From contig JAGFBZ010000906.1 in NCBI GenBank assembly GCA_018398805.1, forward strand, positions 1,470,001 through 1,534,000: a DNA stretch of 64,000 nt, written 5' to 3'. The position numbers were made by a program, and so were the translations under genes. Shown here in pieces: positions 1 through 12,639 of the stretch. The stretch's first letter is position 1. The number at the start of each line of letters is the position of its first letter. Source of the stretch: Hirundichthys speculiger. Its lineage: Eukaryota > Chordata > Actinopteri > Beloniformes > Exocoetidae. The notes under the pieces were generated by a model, which saw only the letters and a program-made list of their open reading frames with translations, did no database searches and had not been told where the DNA came from.

Positions 1-2389
1 GGAAGCTATTTACCCGGTCCAAAATGTCATACAGTCAATGTGCCACTTCTTAATAAGTGATGACAATATATGAAAGAGACCAAAAAATATTTTCCCTTCA
101 GACTGAAGCTGTTGAAAGTTATCAGGGTGAAAAAAAACACAAAAAACTTGCAACTTCATCTTGAAGCCGCTGTCTGAAATTGTGGAAATGAGTACGAGTG
201 TGAAAGGTGACCTTATTGGTCTTGATCCTTAGTTTTTTTGGGGGGTAGCGGGGATATTAAGCTACTAGTTAGGCATGTCGGTAGAATCGCTCTGCTTCAT
301 GCTTTTATTCTAGCAAGGAGAAGGGAAAACATTTTCGCTACAAAGAGAGGAATGGGTTCCTCACATTTAGTGAATCCTAGATGTGGCGTTGGACAAGAAA
401 CTGAGCGTAAAAGCTGATGGCAGAACCCACCAAAAACTACTTCTGGAAACACAAGTGGAATCTTTTAGGATGCCCCTTACTCTCTCCTTACCTGACACTG
501 AAAATTAGTCACCACGTTTTAAATGTGTATGTCTAGCCATCGTAAAATTATTTAAAAACTTGAAGAGGCAGCAGGAAAGTGGGCAAAAAAAATTCCTACT
601 TGAAGTCAGTTACTCATGGTTCACCCACACAGAGGTGGCTTGTTGTAAAATCCACATGTTTTACCACATTTCTGTAAGACGGTACTGTGGACCATTCAGG
701 ACAAAAACCTTTCACACCCAGTCATCTTCGTCTGGCTCTTCAGGGTACGAGACTGGAAATGATGATGGAGACGCTCGAGCTGCTCCAATCATGTTCTGGT
801 TCTGAACACTCACCAGACATACTTCATTGATTCGTCATGTTTCTGTCACATGTCTCGTTTCCGGAGGAAAACAAAGACATTATCTTGGATTACCAGTTGT
901 TAATTCAACGTGACTAATGAATTAAAAGGACAGCAGACCATGCTGTCTGTGCTAGCAGCAGTTGTCCTGGGAGAACTCCAAGTCATGTAAAATGGCATGA
1001 TATGGAAAAAGGACATTTAAAAAAGTCCTTATATTCACTTTAACTTTAATTAATTATAGAACCCATGATAGTTAATAATTTGTCTCCTAAGTTTATTGCC
1101 ATGTGTTGATACTTTTGCACTTAACAGCGAATCCAAGCGTGGATGCATGTTAACGCATTTGTTTAAATCTAATGACTCCATTCTTATTTATTTTCCATTG
1201 TCATGGTATCATGACCTGCGTGCACACTGCTGTAATTTGCAACAATTCCCATATCCATCTGCTGTGGACATGGTGTGCCAACCACGGAAATGATTTTACT
1301 TTTTAGATGGTCATTTATTTTAAAATGCCTGCTAATTAAGTTTTTTTTTTTTAGTTCAGATTTAAGAATAAGGAGACTCCATGAAGTGTTAATGCAACGA
1401 CATGGATGTATCTTTATTAGTTTGGTCACCAGGCTACGGAGAGCACAAACGTTTGAGCTAAAGAGGCTTCCGTAGTTGACTGGACGCCACGTTGTCGGCT
1501 GTGAAGGACAATGTAAACATACAAACGTATAAACGTACAAACGACTTCCAGCCGCGTCATGTATGAGCTGTTGAGCTCGTCTAGAGAGATGCAGACCCAT
1601 TTTTCTTTACATTATTGTTTGTAACACGTAATTGACGTGCCGACATGCTTTTCAGCGCTTTACGTCAAGCCGGTTGTCTTTGGAAACGTAACAAAGACTC
1701 CTATTGACCAATGACGGCACCGGCCGTTGTCACATGACTTCTGGTGGTGTCTGGGGAACAATGAAAATACTATGTGAACATTATCCGAACTAACTGAAAA
1801 ATGATTTGGTGTAATTTGGCGCGCACTAACGTGTGAGAACAACGTCTGTGTCGGCACGGTGAAATCAGCTGTTTGACAGCAGTTCTGTCTGTTGAAGTGT
1901 TGTTTTGTTTTTTTTTTCGCCACGGAGATTTCAGCCGTTTCACACGCAGCGTTTCGGTTCATTAAGTGCAGTATTGCTCGTGCATCACCTTTGATCCCTG
2001 TTACAGAAGTGGAATAGAGGAATGATATGCTGTTTTATAGTTTCCTCATTCTCTTCATATCAAATAAATGAGCGCCATAGTTGGGAAATCTTTGTTCATT
2101 CATTTTTCTGCCATCAGAATAAGACTTATTATATTACAAAAAAAATAACCCTTACAGGGAGAAGGATATAACGCATATATAAAAATTTGTATCTGGTTAT
2201 TTCTTGGCTTAAAAAAAAAAAAAAATCCTGTAGCAGAAATTCCAGGTCTAAAGCAGAAAACAGGGTTGTAATTAAGTGATATGGTTAAAAGGGCTGAAAC
2301 TTCTCAGTCTGTCCATTGATCCACCTCTAACAAATGGCTGAGATGCTTGTAGAAAAAGACCCACTGGTCCCTTCACTGGTGAAGCTTTG
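1..2389. other. no recognisable gene
   Basis: AT-rich unique sequence with short poly-A and poly-T tracts (for example 2211-2224). Translations in all frames show no recognisable domain. I see nothing I can assign here. Confidence 0.5.
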
Positions 2390-2836
2390 CTAGAACCAGG
2401 TTACTTCCTCCTTTGCCTGCAGAACCGTCTCAATTCTCCATGGAAACAGCTTCAACATGGTGCTGGAAACATTCCTCAGAGATTTCGGTCCATTTTGACG
2501 TAGTTTCACACCGTTCCTGCGGATTTGTTAGCTGTGCATCCATGACACAAATCTCCTATTCCACCACATCCCAGAGGTGCTCTGTTGGATTGGGATCTGG
2601 TGATTGTGGAGCTCATTGGAGTACAGCGAACTTATGTCCAAAAAAACAATTTCAGATCATTTGAGCTTTGGGACAGGATGTATTATCCTGCTGGAATAGC
2701 CATCAGAGGACTGGTGAAAGATCAAAATGGTCTGTAGCAACACTTACAGTGGCTGTGGCATTTAAATGATAATCAGTTGTTACGAAGGAGCCTTAGGTTT
2801 GTCATTAAAATATCCCGACGCCATTACACTGCCACC

Positions 2837-3964
2837 TAGGGATGCACGATAACTGTTTTTTAAAACCTATACTGATAACCGGTAACTTTCAGCTCCTAAA
2901 GGCCGATACCGATAACCGATAACACACACATATACCGAAGATCATTACATCAATACTATGAACAAAATCAAAAATAGACTTCACTCTTTAAACGAACAGA
3001 TATTTATTTTTTCCAATGAAAAACTATTGGCAAGCCTCTCTAACATTTTAATAAAGCTATCAAACAAACCTATTTGATATCTCACATTAACTTAAATAAG
3101 GTGCATTACTGACTGATTAATTACTGAAATGACTGAAAATAAAGGCTCCTTGAACTGATGGAAATACATGCATCAGAATTACAAACTGAAAAAGATTTAT
3201 GTTGAAAGGATTTTGGCTTGTGGTTCCATTTAAATTAATGTCTTTAAAATAAATGAGGTTCAGTAGTTTTTTTTATCTCTTGAAAGCTTTAGATGAGAGA
3301 TGAGGGAGGGGAGGGGGGGGCTTGCTGCTGGTTTGCTCACGTTAGCGTCAGCTCATGTTAGCACGATTTAAAAACTCCATGGACGCGATGGTTATGTTTT
3401 AGGTGGCTGATCAGGTTTGATGTATTAAAGCCTGTGTTTCCCTCCTTGTGGAATTCACTTGGAGCATTTGTCACAAATAATCAGCCAACTATCTTCTTCT
3501 GAAACTTTAACGAAGTTCCATACCATCACCGCCATGTTTGCTGTGATCAGCACGCTGTGCCGCATGCTGCATTCAAGGTGTAACGTAAATTCCCATGTTC
3601 CTTCGTTTGCTAGTTGTTCTTTCAGCCTCTTCTGTTTTTTTCTTTTTTTTTTTATGTGTAACATGTGGTAAAATACTGCGAATATCAATTCAAGTCAGCA
3701 ACTACCAAAATTACGACCGAGTTAACAAGTTGTTTTCTGGCATGAGGGGGTACTTTTGATTTTCCTTACTATGAACTCGTGATTATGTTGACGTAACTTG
3801 AACATAACATTCACTGCTGGTCATTCAAGACTCAGAGGGAGCGAGGCACTGCCGTGTTGACAAAAATATATATGTTATCGGGGCTATTCGTCATGATATC
3901 CGGATCTATCACGAATCACGTCATAACTTTCTGTTATCGGCCCGATGGTTATCGTGCACCCCTA
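2837..3964. mobile_element. hAT-type non-autonomous element, copy A
   Basis: Terminal inverted repeats TAGGGATGCACGATAA and its partner (15 of 16 matching) bounded by perfect 8-bp duplications CTGCCACC at 2829-2836 and 3965-3972. 1,128 bp, no transposase. Inserted in the Tc1 relic. A related copy lies at 60700-61923 in the opposite orientation. Confidence 0.93.
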
Positions 3965-4986
3965 CTGCCACCAACCTGAGCTGCTGACACAAGGCAGAAT
4001 GCAAAGATCCATGCTTTCGGTTGTTGACACTCCAAATTCTTACCCTACGGTCTGAATGAAAACATTTTTCCAGTTGCATTTCCAATAGGAGCTACCCTAG
4101 TACCCTCGTATTGTGGAATATGACGTACAAAGGGGCAGAAATCGCACTCATCTGGGGCTTTGGAGACCTGTGCCTTTCTGCTTTATTGCTTCGGCAAAGT
4201 AGACGGGATCACCGCTCATGTCGCCACCAGTGATGATCTTTTCCTTGACGAATTGGCGGGAACTTGGTCCTGGACTTTCTGATGAGGTGTAGCACCTCAA
4301 CGTTCTTCCCCGTTTTTTCCTCACCTCTCATGCTAAATCAGTGCTTTCTGAATCGGTGGGAGTTTCGTATTGCTGTTTTTTTTTTTTCTCAAACACCGGA
4401 AGCTTTCGTGCCTCTCAAAAGCCCCAGATGCAGTGGCAATGACTGGTTTCGACTGGTGCTGCTGTACTCAGGTCGCCCCTGTTGCAGTTTCAGTTTCCGG
4501 TTCTTAGGTGACAGGAGTGGTGCACGGCGTGTCCTCCTGCTGCCGTGGCTCATCTGCTTCAAGGTTCGACATGCTGTGCACTCAGAGATCATCTTCTCTA
4601 ACTCAAACCAGTCAGGCTATTCTCCTCCGACCTCTGGCATCAACAAAGCTCCCCCCCGCCCCTCAAATACTGCAGCTGACTGGATCTCGTCTTTTCTCGG
4701 GCCATTCTCTGGAAACTCTAGAAATGGTTGTGAATGAAAATCTCAGATGAGCAGCTTCTGAAATATGAGTGGCAGCAGCAACCACGCTACATTCAGATTT
4801 ATTTAAATCATCTTTGGGTGAATTCCAATTCCTCCCTTAACCCTCAATTTTTGGCCCTCAATCTTGACCCTCAAAAGTAAGTGTCAGGGCTATCTTGTGA
4901 CTTAGAAATGGGACACCCCTTGATTGCAGTTACGTCTTCAGACTGAAATGTATCAGAGCCCGTGTTGTCTCTGTATTCCCTTAAAT

Positions 4987-5978
4987 CAGTGGTTCTCAAC
5001 TGGTCTGGCTTCAGGACCCACTATCACCCGTTAATGACAAGCCGTGACCCAAATCAAGGAAAATTTTCAACTTCTCAAATTTATTGAATGAAAAGATCGT
5101 GCAGTTTGAATCGGAGATAGTAAAAAAGAATATCACAGAATGCCAACACAAAAAAATAAGTTTATTGGTGAGCCAAAATGAAAAAAAAAAAAAAAATAGC
5201 ATAACATGAAATAAAAAAAAGTGCAACCACTGTATGTATGTATGTATGTATGTATGTATGTATGTATGTATGTATATGTATATATATTTATATTGCAATA
5301 TTTTTAGATTACATTGTTTGTTATATTTTTCCCTTAATTGCATGCACCATCATCGCCACAACAAATTCCTCGTGTGTAAAATCGTACCTGGCAACAAAGT
5401 TGTTACTGATTCTGATTCTTAGCAGTAGTTTCAAAAAGAACTCACATATGTAGCATTTGCTGAGTACCCACTTCCTGAATATATAACAATTTCCTATTAA
5501 AACTATCTAGTCACTTATTTAAGCATTAATCATAAAGCTGACAAAACAATCAGACCATTTCAGTAACAGCCATTTTTAAGACTCAACGGTGCTTTTATGC
5601 ACAAACATGAAATAAAACAGTGCAACCACTGAGCAGTAATTTCAAAAAGAACTCAAAATATATAGTTTTGGCTGAATAACCACTCACTGACCTTTGTCTT
5701 CAAGATAAGAAAATCCATATCTCATATATTCTTCGTTGTATCTGTGTTTCACCATGCTCAACATATGTAAACAAACTTTGCAGGTCTTTTTCTATGGTGT
5801 GAACTGGCGGGTGTCAACTTGCATTACAGGACATTATCGCCATCTGCTGTTAAGGAGTATGAATGACACGCATTTTTTTTTTTTTTTTTTGAGCATTTGC
5901 TTCCCCAGGCAAAGGCCCGCAACCCACTGAAAACAGGTCTGTGACCCACTTTTGGGAACGACCACTTGAGAACCACTG
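4987..5978. mobile_element. hAT-type non-autonomous element, family B copy 1
   Basis: Ends CAGTGGTTCTCAA and TTGAGAACCACTG with perfect 8-bp duplications CCTTAAAT (4979-4986, 5979-5986). 992 bp. Shares long near-identical blocks, in the same orientation, with 19439-20346. Contains a TATG microsatellite (about 5231-5275) absent from the other copy. Nested in the Harbinger-like element. Confidence 0.93.
5231..5275. repeat. (TATG)n microsatellite
   Basis: About 11 tandem TATG units followed by a TA-rich decayed tail, inside the hAT element. The apparent MYVCMYVC frame here is repeat translation. Confidence 0.9.
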
Positions 5979-6099
5979 CCTTAAATGACACAGAGATAAC
6001 ATTGAAAAAAGCGCAATATATTCTCTAAATAATATTAGCAAATAACACAATAGAAGATACATTATTCAGTCCTCCGTCGCTACACAACAAGGTATACAA

Positions 6100-6844
6100 T
6101 AGGCTTGGGCGGTATTACGGTAATACCGTATACTTCCGGTATTTAAAAATAGCGGCGGTATCAGTTTCAATACCGTCATAAAAAAATGCAATGAATGATT
6201 TCTGTGTTTTAAAGTTTAGTTTTGTTTCTCGTGTATCGCTGTGTGTACTGTGTGTTCCGCTTTATTTTACCGTTTATTCGTGTTCGCTTGGAGCTGGTCT
6301 TGGTTTGACTCGTCCTGTTAAGGTACTGACGATGAAAACAATACTTCGTGAGTTTGCTGCTTCAAAATAAAAGCTTCTAATTAAACTAATAATGTTGGAC
6401 TTTTATGTTGAAGAATTTATAGGAAGTGAAACGTCCGACATCAGACACTTACTATAAAGACTATACTATACTATAAAGCGCGTTTCAGCGTTGCAGGAGA
6501 CAGGCTGCAGGCAGCTGCAGGCAACAGTTAAAACTACAGTGAAAAGCAAGAAATACACAAATAAATAACAACTGTAGTTGAACCAAGTTTATATTGAAGC
6601 ACTGAACTGCTGTTTCGAGGTAAACTCGCCTTTTTTTTTCAGGCGCGTCAACGCTGGGAATAGGACAGCGGCGTAAAGCCCCCATTATGTACCCCGCCTG
6701 GGGTACATAATGGGGGCGTCTGTTTTGACGCGCGGTGTCTGCCGGCGGTGTGTGTTCGCCTGAATAGTCGCGGGAATACGGTATACCCCGGTAAAATGTG
6801 AGGGAAGTTTGACGGTATCAAAATTTGGATACCGCCCAAGCCTA
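6100..6844. mobile_element. hAT-type non-autonomous element, family C
   Basis: Ends TAGGCTTGGGCGGTAT and ATACCGCCCAAGCCTA are perfect inverted repeats, with 8-bp duplications GTATACAA at 6092-6099 and 6845-6852. 745 bp, no open transposase. Subterminal CGGTAT repeats. Nested in the Harbinger-like element. Its ends resemble those of the element at 50411. Confidence 0.93.
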
Positions 6845-7382
6845 GTATACAAGTAACGTGAAGCCGGCCGGGACTGCTGGTCTGGCAGAATTATCGTAAA
6901 GTAAAAAAATAAATGTTACGCAACAACAATGTTAATCCACGAAAGTCTCAAACAAAGACAATAAGATGGTTTCGTAACATTTATATCTTTAAGAACTACG
7001 AAGATAATTACATTTGTAGCTAGCTTTTTTTGGTGCCATCCTTTTCGAAGATGTCTTGGCTAAATTACCCAGTGCCTTCTGGGTAGCCCTTACTTCCAAA
7101 GGTGGTGCCAGAGAATCTCAATATTGAGGTCGATACAGCCCTCAAACTTGTCCCTCAAATTTGACGTTCTTAGAATCAGGACAGCACTTGCACTTAGCGG
7201 GAGCGCGCATTTTTGAGATTGAGGGTTAAGGGAAGAATTGGAATTCACCCTTTCTTTGCCGTTCTGATGCTCGGTTTGACTTTCTGTAGGTTGTCTTGCT
7301 ACACCTTAAATATCTGACTTGCAGGACATGTGCCCATCAACCAGCAGTCGAACAGGAACACCTAATGAAATGTACAATGAGT

Positions 7383-8949
7383 GTATTTGTAATTACACAA
7401 TTGATTAATTGTGTCAGGACTAAGTAAATGGCAGATGAGAGATGCTTCTGGCCTTCACTGTTTTCCTACCGAGGTTTCAGAGAGCAGTTCACAGAATCCA
7501 AAAAAAGCCCATGCCTCATTAAATCATGATGGCCGCAGGTTGACTAGGCATTAATCTACAGTGTCCTGCTTGCGCGTGGACATCAGTATTGCCTCTCTGT
7601 GTGTTCCTCTATAGGAGGGCTTTGGCGGTGCTCTCCCCGCTCACTGCTTCAGTAATGACACAGTCGTAAAGGTCTGGCAGTGAGCCCGACCTGCCCTCGC
7701 ACCATCTCTCTGTCTCCGTCTGGTTTTCTCTCTCTCCCTCACACATCCCGAGGGACCTCCCCTCAGCTCCCCTCTTCAGTCTGCACCGAAGTTCCCATTT
7801 ATGGACGGCATCATCCGGCCTGCTTGTTTTGCACAGTTCAGCTCGGCTTCGCTTCGCTGACTGGTGTTTGACCTGCCGTGCCGTTTCTGATTCAGAGAGC
7901 AGCGTGTTTATTACTCCGAACAGCCAGTTAAAAACTGGCTCCAGAAAAACACCGTTCTCACTTTCGTTCTTCTTCGCATCGCCATGTCGAGCACATTTAA
8001 AAGATATGTTGTTCAAAATGCAAAATGCATTTCTTTTCCCCCCGAGAAGATGAAGTCATAAAGCACCCTTTATGGGAGGCCACCCTTTTCTTCTTTCAGT
8101 TGTCTTTCCAGGTTCTTTGTTTTAAAAGAACAAGTTATTATAGTATTTAGTTTTGTAAATAGAGACTCTGTGTAATGCTGTTGTGTGCAGCTGCATAGAT
8201 GTTACGTCCATAAACTTGACCGCTGTCAAACTGGTCACATCCAAGATCTGGGTGCCATGCAGCCTTTTAATGTTGAAGATGGTTTTCCCTTTCGTTCTAC
8301 TGGTGTTTTTCTTCTACCTTCACATCCCCTGACTAAAGCTTTTAAATTCATAATCTCCTTGATCATCTGACCACCGGTGCACCCTCCTGTCTAACACTAC
8401 ACTTGTTCTAAGGACATCAATATGTGAGTACAGCTTCTACATTAAAAGCAGTACTTTAATTTAAGTTGGAATTAACTTGAATTTGCCCTTTGAAGCGTTT
8501 GATCATTTTCCAGAAACTTCAATGCAGCACTTTGTAAAACTGGCCCACCGCTACCGTTTTGTCATAAAGCCATGCAAGCAGTCAAGAGTAATGTGCTCCT
8601 GGTTGAACACGGGAGAAAATTGCATTCAAGGTTTTGATTTTTATTGTGTTGGAGTGAAGGAGCCCACGACGCCATTACCGTTGTGCAAAATCAGAGATTT
8701 GCCTGCTTAACATAAGGTGTCTGTGCGGTTGGATCGCCTCTTCCTGTCACTGTGAGTCATGCTCACTCCTGCATGCAAACTGTGCGAGCCCTTAAAATAT
8801 CTTAATTCTTGTTGAGCGGCTGGCCTCTGAGCTGACACTTTAAGATGATGCAAGAAGGGCAGATGCCCTAGATAGACTCACTGGCTGCTCCTCTCAGTCA
8901 CTGAGTCTGATTGACGCAGAGCCAGGCTATCCTTTGGAGAGTCGTCTGC

Positions 8950-9041
<92 letters not shown>

Positions 9042-11233
9042 TGGTCATTGCTCAGTACGAGTTTTTCCAACGATTTTGAGCCCAACAATCCTCTGTGTGA
9101 ATGAAATGCTTTGCAGATTACCATTTATACAGCAAATGTGTTTTCAAGTAAAGCTGGAACTAAATTAAAGATTTCAGAGTTGATGCTGTGGGCCAGACAA
9201 CGATTAAGTTTAACTTTTTTATTATTTGTTTATTTTTTGACTCGGTGGCTAGTAAAGGAGAGGAAGTGATTTCAAACGGACACCCGCTGGTAGTACTGCT
9301 TCTGCGGTTTAAAACGAGTTTCCACATTTTTGGAAACCTGTTGAATGAATTGAGTCTGACAGACGGCGTTTTGAGGGGAGATTCAGAAAAATATCCTCCC
9401 GTCATCGGGGGCTCATTGAGATGTGAGGCCCCCCCTACCCCCCCGACACATGAAGGTAGATCAGGAATCTGGTGCACCTATTTTCATTTGCACAGGTACA
9501 TTTTCTCTTAATTTCAGAGCCAATTTTTATTTTTAGATAAAAAGAAAAATGCTCCCAAGTTTTTGTTTGATTTTGAGCAAATACTTCTATCCAGGAGCCT
9601 GAAGCACTGTATGATACAGAGAGATTTTTACTTATCATACTGTTATTTAGTTGTAATAGAAAAGTACATCAGAGAGGACTTTTTTAATTTTTCTTTCCCT
9701 GTCCATAAATCTTTAATTTCAAGTGCTGTATGTATATTTTTGCAAATGAAAATGGAAGCACCAGTTGCTAAAACCTGAACAGTCAGACTTAACATGACAC
9801 AAGCTGAAATCTACAAGTTTCATGTGAAACTGACTTTCTGTCATGAACTATAGAAAATTTATTTTTTTGTTTGAACACCATTTCCCTCCTCAAAAGTCAT
9901 TAAACATTTCACTTGTTTTTTGTGTTTACATTGCAACAGAAAGGAGGGCCTGATCCAACAGATGTGCGCACGTGTGTTTGAGTGCAGCAGCTGAATCAAA
10001 GCTCTGTGCACGTTTCCACAGATGTATATTCCACTATTTTAAATAGTTGTTTTGTTTTTTAATGTGAGCAGGTTATCAAGTATTTGGATAATGTTAATAT
10101 TCATAGAGAGGCTGCCAGTGAAGTCTCAACATGGAGGGAAACACTTGTGACCACGGTGAGAGACGGGCTGCTCGCTGTGTGGTCTCCCAACTTTACTCTC
10201 AGCCTCTCGGCCTTTTCTCACGTCGTAACGTTGAGCGCGCTCAGCAGGGGATGCTGTTTTAAGTGCTGGATTGTGCCTGCTGTCCCAAAACGTTTCGGCT
10301 GCTTTTCCTCCACGGATCATTTTTATCTCGGCGGCTGTGCAAATTGCTGTCTTTTATGATCCGTCTGAACTTGCAGCGTGGAGCTTCCACATCAAAGACG
10401 CGCTTGGCAGAGAGACGGCGGCATCACGCCTGTGCCATATGTGTGTGTTAGCCGGGGGTAGGGAGGGTGGGGGGGGGAATGTCTCAGTGTCTGATTGGAC
10501 AGTCACCAGTCAGAGGTGGTTCAGCTGAAAATCAGCTGATTGACCCAGTGCATCCCTAGATTTTATATACTCTTTTGTGCATCGTATCACAACAGTGCTT
10601 CTCCTTATAGGTGTCAATGTGCCGAAAGCTTCATTGTCTGCAACCCACTTTAATTTTCTCATCTGTCTGTATGAACTGACACGGTTACGCGAGCTGCCGC
10701 CGCCGCCACTTGAAGACCTTGATGTTCAGCTCGTCATCTCCTATTGTGCTCAAATGCAGGAATGCAGAGTATTTCTGTCGTGCACAATCAAGCCCCCAAC
10801 GTAAAGTGCAGCAGCACATCATCTGCACGTTCCCTCCGCTGAAGTTGTTATTCGAAACCAATCAATCGGCTGTCTGGGGTTTTCAAGATTTCTCTCCTGT
10901 GCTCAAACGTGACCTAACCACCTCGCTCTCAGCAGCTGTTAGGACAAGACCTGAACTACTCAACTAAGGTTGACTGAAGGACTGCGAGTCTTTTTGGTGA
11001 CTGCGCTGTGGCTTTGTGTTGCTGTCTGACCTGGACAAAAGCTGAGCATAACATCTCTGTTGGCTGACGAATGTTTTTGACTGAAACTGTACTAGTACAG
11101 CAATCGCTGCCTGTGCCCAGATACTGTCAGATTACTGCTTGGTCTAAGAAAATGTTAAATTAAACTAGGATGGTGGATAGTTACCGGATAAACCCGTAAC
11201 ACATCACTGATTTAAAATAATAACAATAATAAT
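7383..11233. other. no recognisable gene
   Basis: Apart from the GCGT microsatellite (8949-9043) I see only unique, AT-leaning sequence. Several translations run 60-135 codons without any recognisable domain, and one (8911-9168) is merely repeat translation. A distal regulatory role cannot be judged. Confidence 0.5.
8949..9043. repeat. (GCGT)n microsatellite
   Basis: About 23 uninterrupted GCGT units. Both strands are open because the 4-bp unit translates to repeating Arg-Ala-Cys-Val or Ala-Arg-Thr-His. Not coding. CpG-dense and alternating purine/pyrimidine, so Z-DNA-prone. Confidence 0.95.
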
Positions 11234-11624
11234 TAGGGGTGTGAAAAAAATTGATTTGGCAATATATCGCGATTTTCGGCCGCCCAATATAATATCGATT
11301 TTTCAGCTCCTAATATCCTATAAAAATTTACAGTGGTTAAAACGCTCAGTATGTTGTAATGGTTACTTAAATATGCAAAAACACTAATAATAAACAATAA
11401 ATAGGTTGTTTTGAAGCAAATAGTTTTGACTCAATTTGTCCTCTGAATGATCAGTATCATCTGATGAACATATACAGCAACTTGATTTTTCATCTCTACT
11501 TTTAATTTTGATATTAACTGGGTAGAATATTGCAATATATTGTGATATTGCGATAATATCATATTGTGATCCAAGTATCATGATACATATCGTATTACAA
11601 GGTCCTTGCCAATACTCACCCCTA
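11234..11624. mobile_element. hAT-type MITE, family D copy 1
   Basis: Ends TAGGGGTG and CACCCCTA, flanked by 8-bp ATAATAAT on both sides (low-complexity, so the duplication is less certain). 391 bp with many ATCGATAT and AATATTGC blocks. A relic of the same family in the opposite orientation is at 35951-36470. Confidence 0.8.
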
Positions 11625-11769
11625 ATAATAATAATAATAATGTAAAAGTGGTGATTAATGGTTGTTAGTCTCAGACATTTTGCATCGTTGTGTGTCTGAG
11701 TAATCTTTAAAAGTGCATGTGTGTGTGTTTTTGTCTTCTTTTGAGTTAGTCGTCATGTTCAGTTGTTAT

Positions 11770-12631
11770 TAGGGATGGGCATAATTAATCGATTAATCAA
11801 TGATTGATCATTAATAATTTGGTCGAAGAAATTAATTTTCGTCGATGAACCGAACGTTTTTTTTTTTTTTTTTTTAAACAATCCTAATGTAGGTTATCAG
11901 TGCACGTCCTCAAACAATGCGATGCATTTCGCTGTGCCACCGATAGAAATTTGGCAGCAGGGGACAACATTTCACCATCATTCTACCCTGGCTGGCCTCA
12001 GTTGTTACACGCGAGCTTCTGTAGTCATCATGAACCGGTTGCGGCGAACTGTGGCGTGGGACCATTTTCGTTTAGAAAATGAGCAAGTGTACTGCAATCA
12101 CTGCAGTGCAAATTACAAATACAATTAATCGACAACGACAATGATGTATCACTTGAACAACGCGCATCCAAGCCTTGTAAAGGACGGTGGAGGCGGTTCA
12201 TCTTTATCATCAGCCTAGCCTAGCCTAGCCTCAACTCGGTGTTAGCACGGACCAGAACGGAGCTGCAGTGCACATCGAGCACACAACAAGCGCATCTTTT
12301 TAAGAAACAAAAAGCCTGTAATACTGGCGCCTTGATATAAATTGTCATTGTTACGTAGTCTCCTCGATATCTCTTCTTTTATTATCGTTGTTTTTTTAAA
12401 GAAAAGAAACAGGAAATGTCACGTTATTCTCGACCACAACATCCAGGCCACTGAACACATCTGCGCATGCGCGGGCCATAGCAACCAGGCCAAAGGGGAA
12501 AACAAACGTCACGCCGATATTGAGAATATTTGTGATAGTTTTCAATATAAAAATGTTAATGATTAATCGATTATTAATCATTAATTCTCCCGACGATCGA
12601 CGAATAATTCTCGACCAAATGCCCATCCCTA
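11770..12631. mobile_element. hAT-type element with BED zinc-finger remnant
   Basis: Ends TAGGGATGGGCAT and ATGCCCATCCCTA, perfect inverted repeats, with 8-bp duplications GTTGTTAT at 11762-11769 and 12632-12639. 862 bp. An internal + strand stretch (about 12030-12125) reads VAWDHF...YCNHCSANY, the first half of a BED finger as carried by hAT transposases; the rest is lost. Confidence 0.9.
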
Positions 12632-12639
12632 GTTGTTAT

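Larger units (their letters stand above)
4816..7250. mobile_element. Harbinger-like MITE (3-bp TTT duplication), carrying two hAT insertions
   Basis: Ends GGGTGAATTCCAATTC and GAATTGGAATTCACCC, with the inverted similarity extending through the CCCTTAACCCTCAATTTTT region on both sides. Target duplication TTT at 4813-4815 and 7251-7253, inside the Tc1 relic. About 680 bp of its own sequence once the two hAT insertions are subtracted. The superfamily is inferred from the 3-bp duplication only. Confidence 0.7.
2390..7382 (-). mobile_element. Tc1/mariner-like relic, split into three pieces by later insertions
   Basis: Pieces 2390-2836, 3973-4815 and 7251-7382 join end to end into a decayed Tc1-like element whose transposase would be on the - strand. 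Readable landmarks include CCACCACATCCCAGAGGTG, TATTATCCTGCTGG and GATGCTCGGTTTGA, all typical of the common teleost Tc1 family. The right end reads GAACAGGAACACCTAATG. Many indels; non-coding. The left end is approximate. Confidence 0.75.

Noticed and set aside
1184..1962. Open frames near 1.2-2.0 kb as a neighbouring gene's exon
   Set aside because: No domain, no convincing splice sites, low complexity; no support beyond length.
8911..9168. Open frames on both strands with Arg-Ala-Cys-Val or Ala-Arg-Thr-His repeats
   Set aside because: Translation of the GCGT microsatellite; a 4-bp unit without stops is open in every frame.
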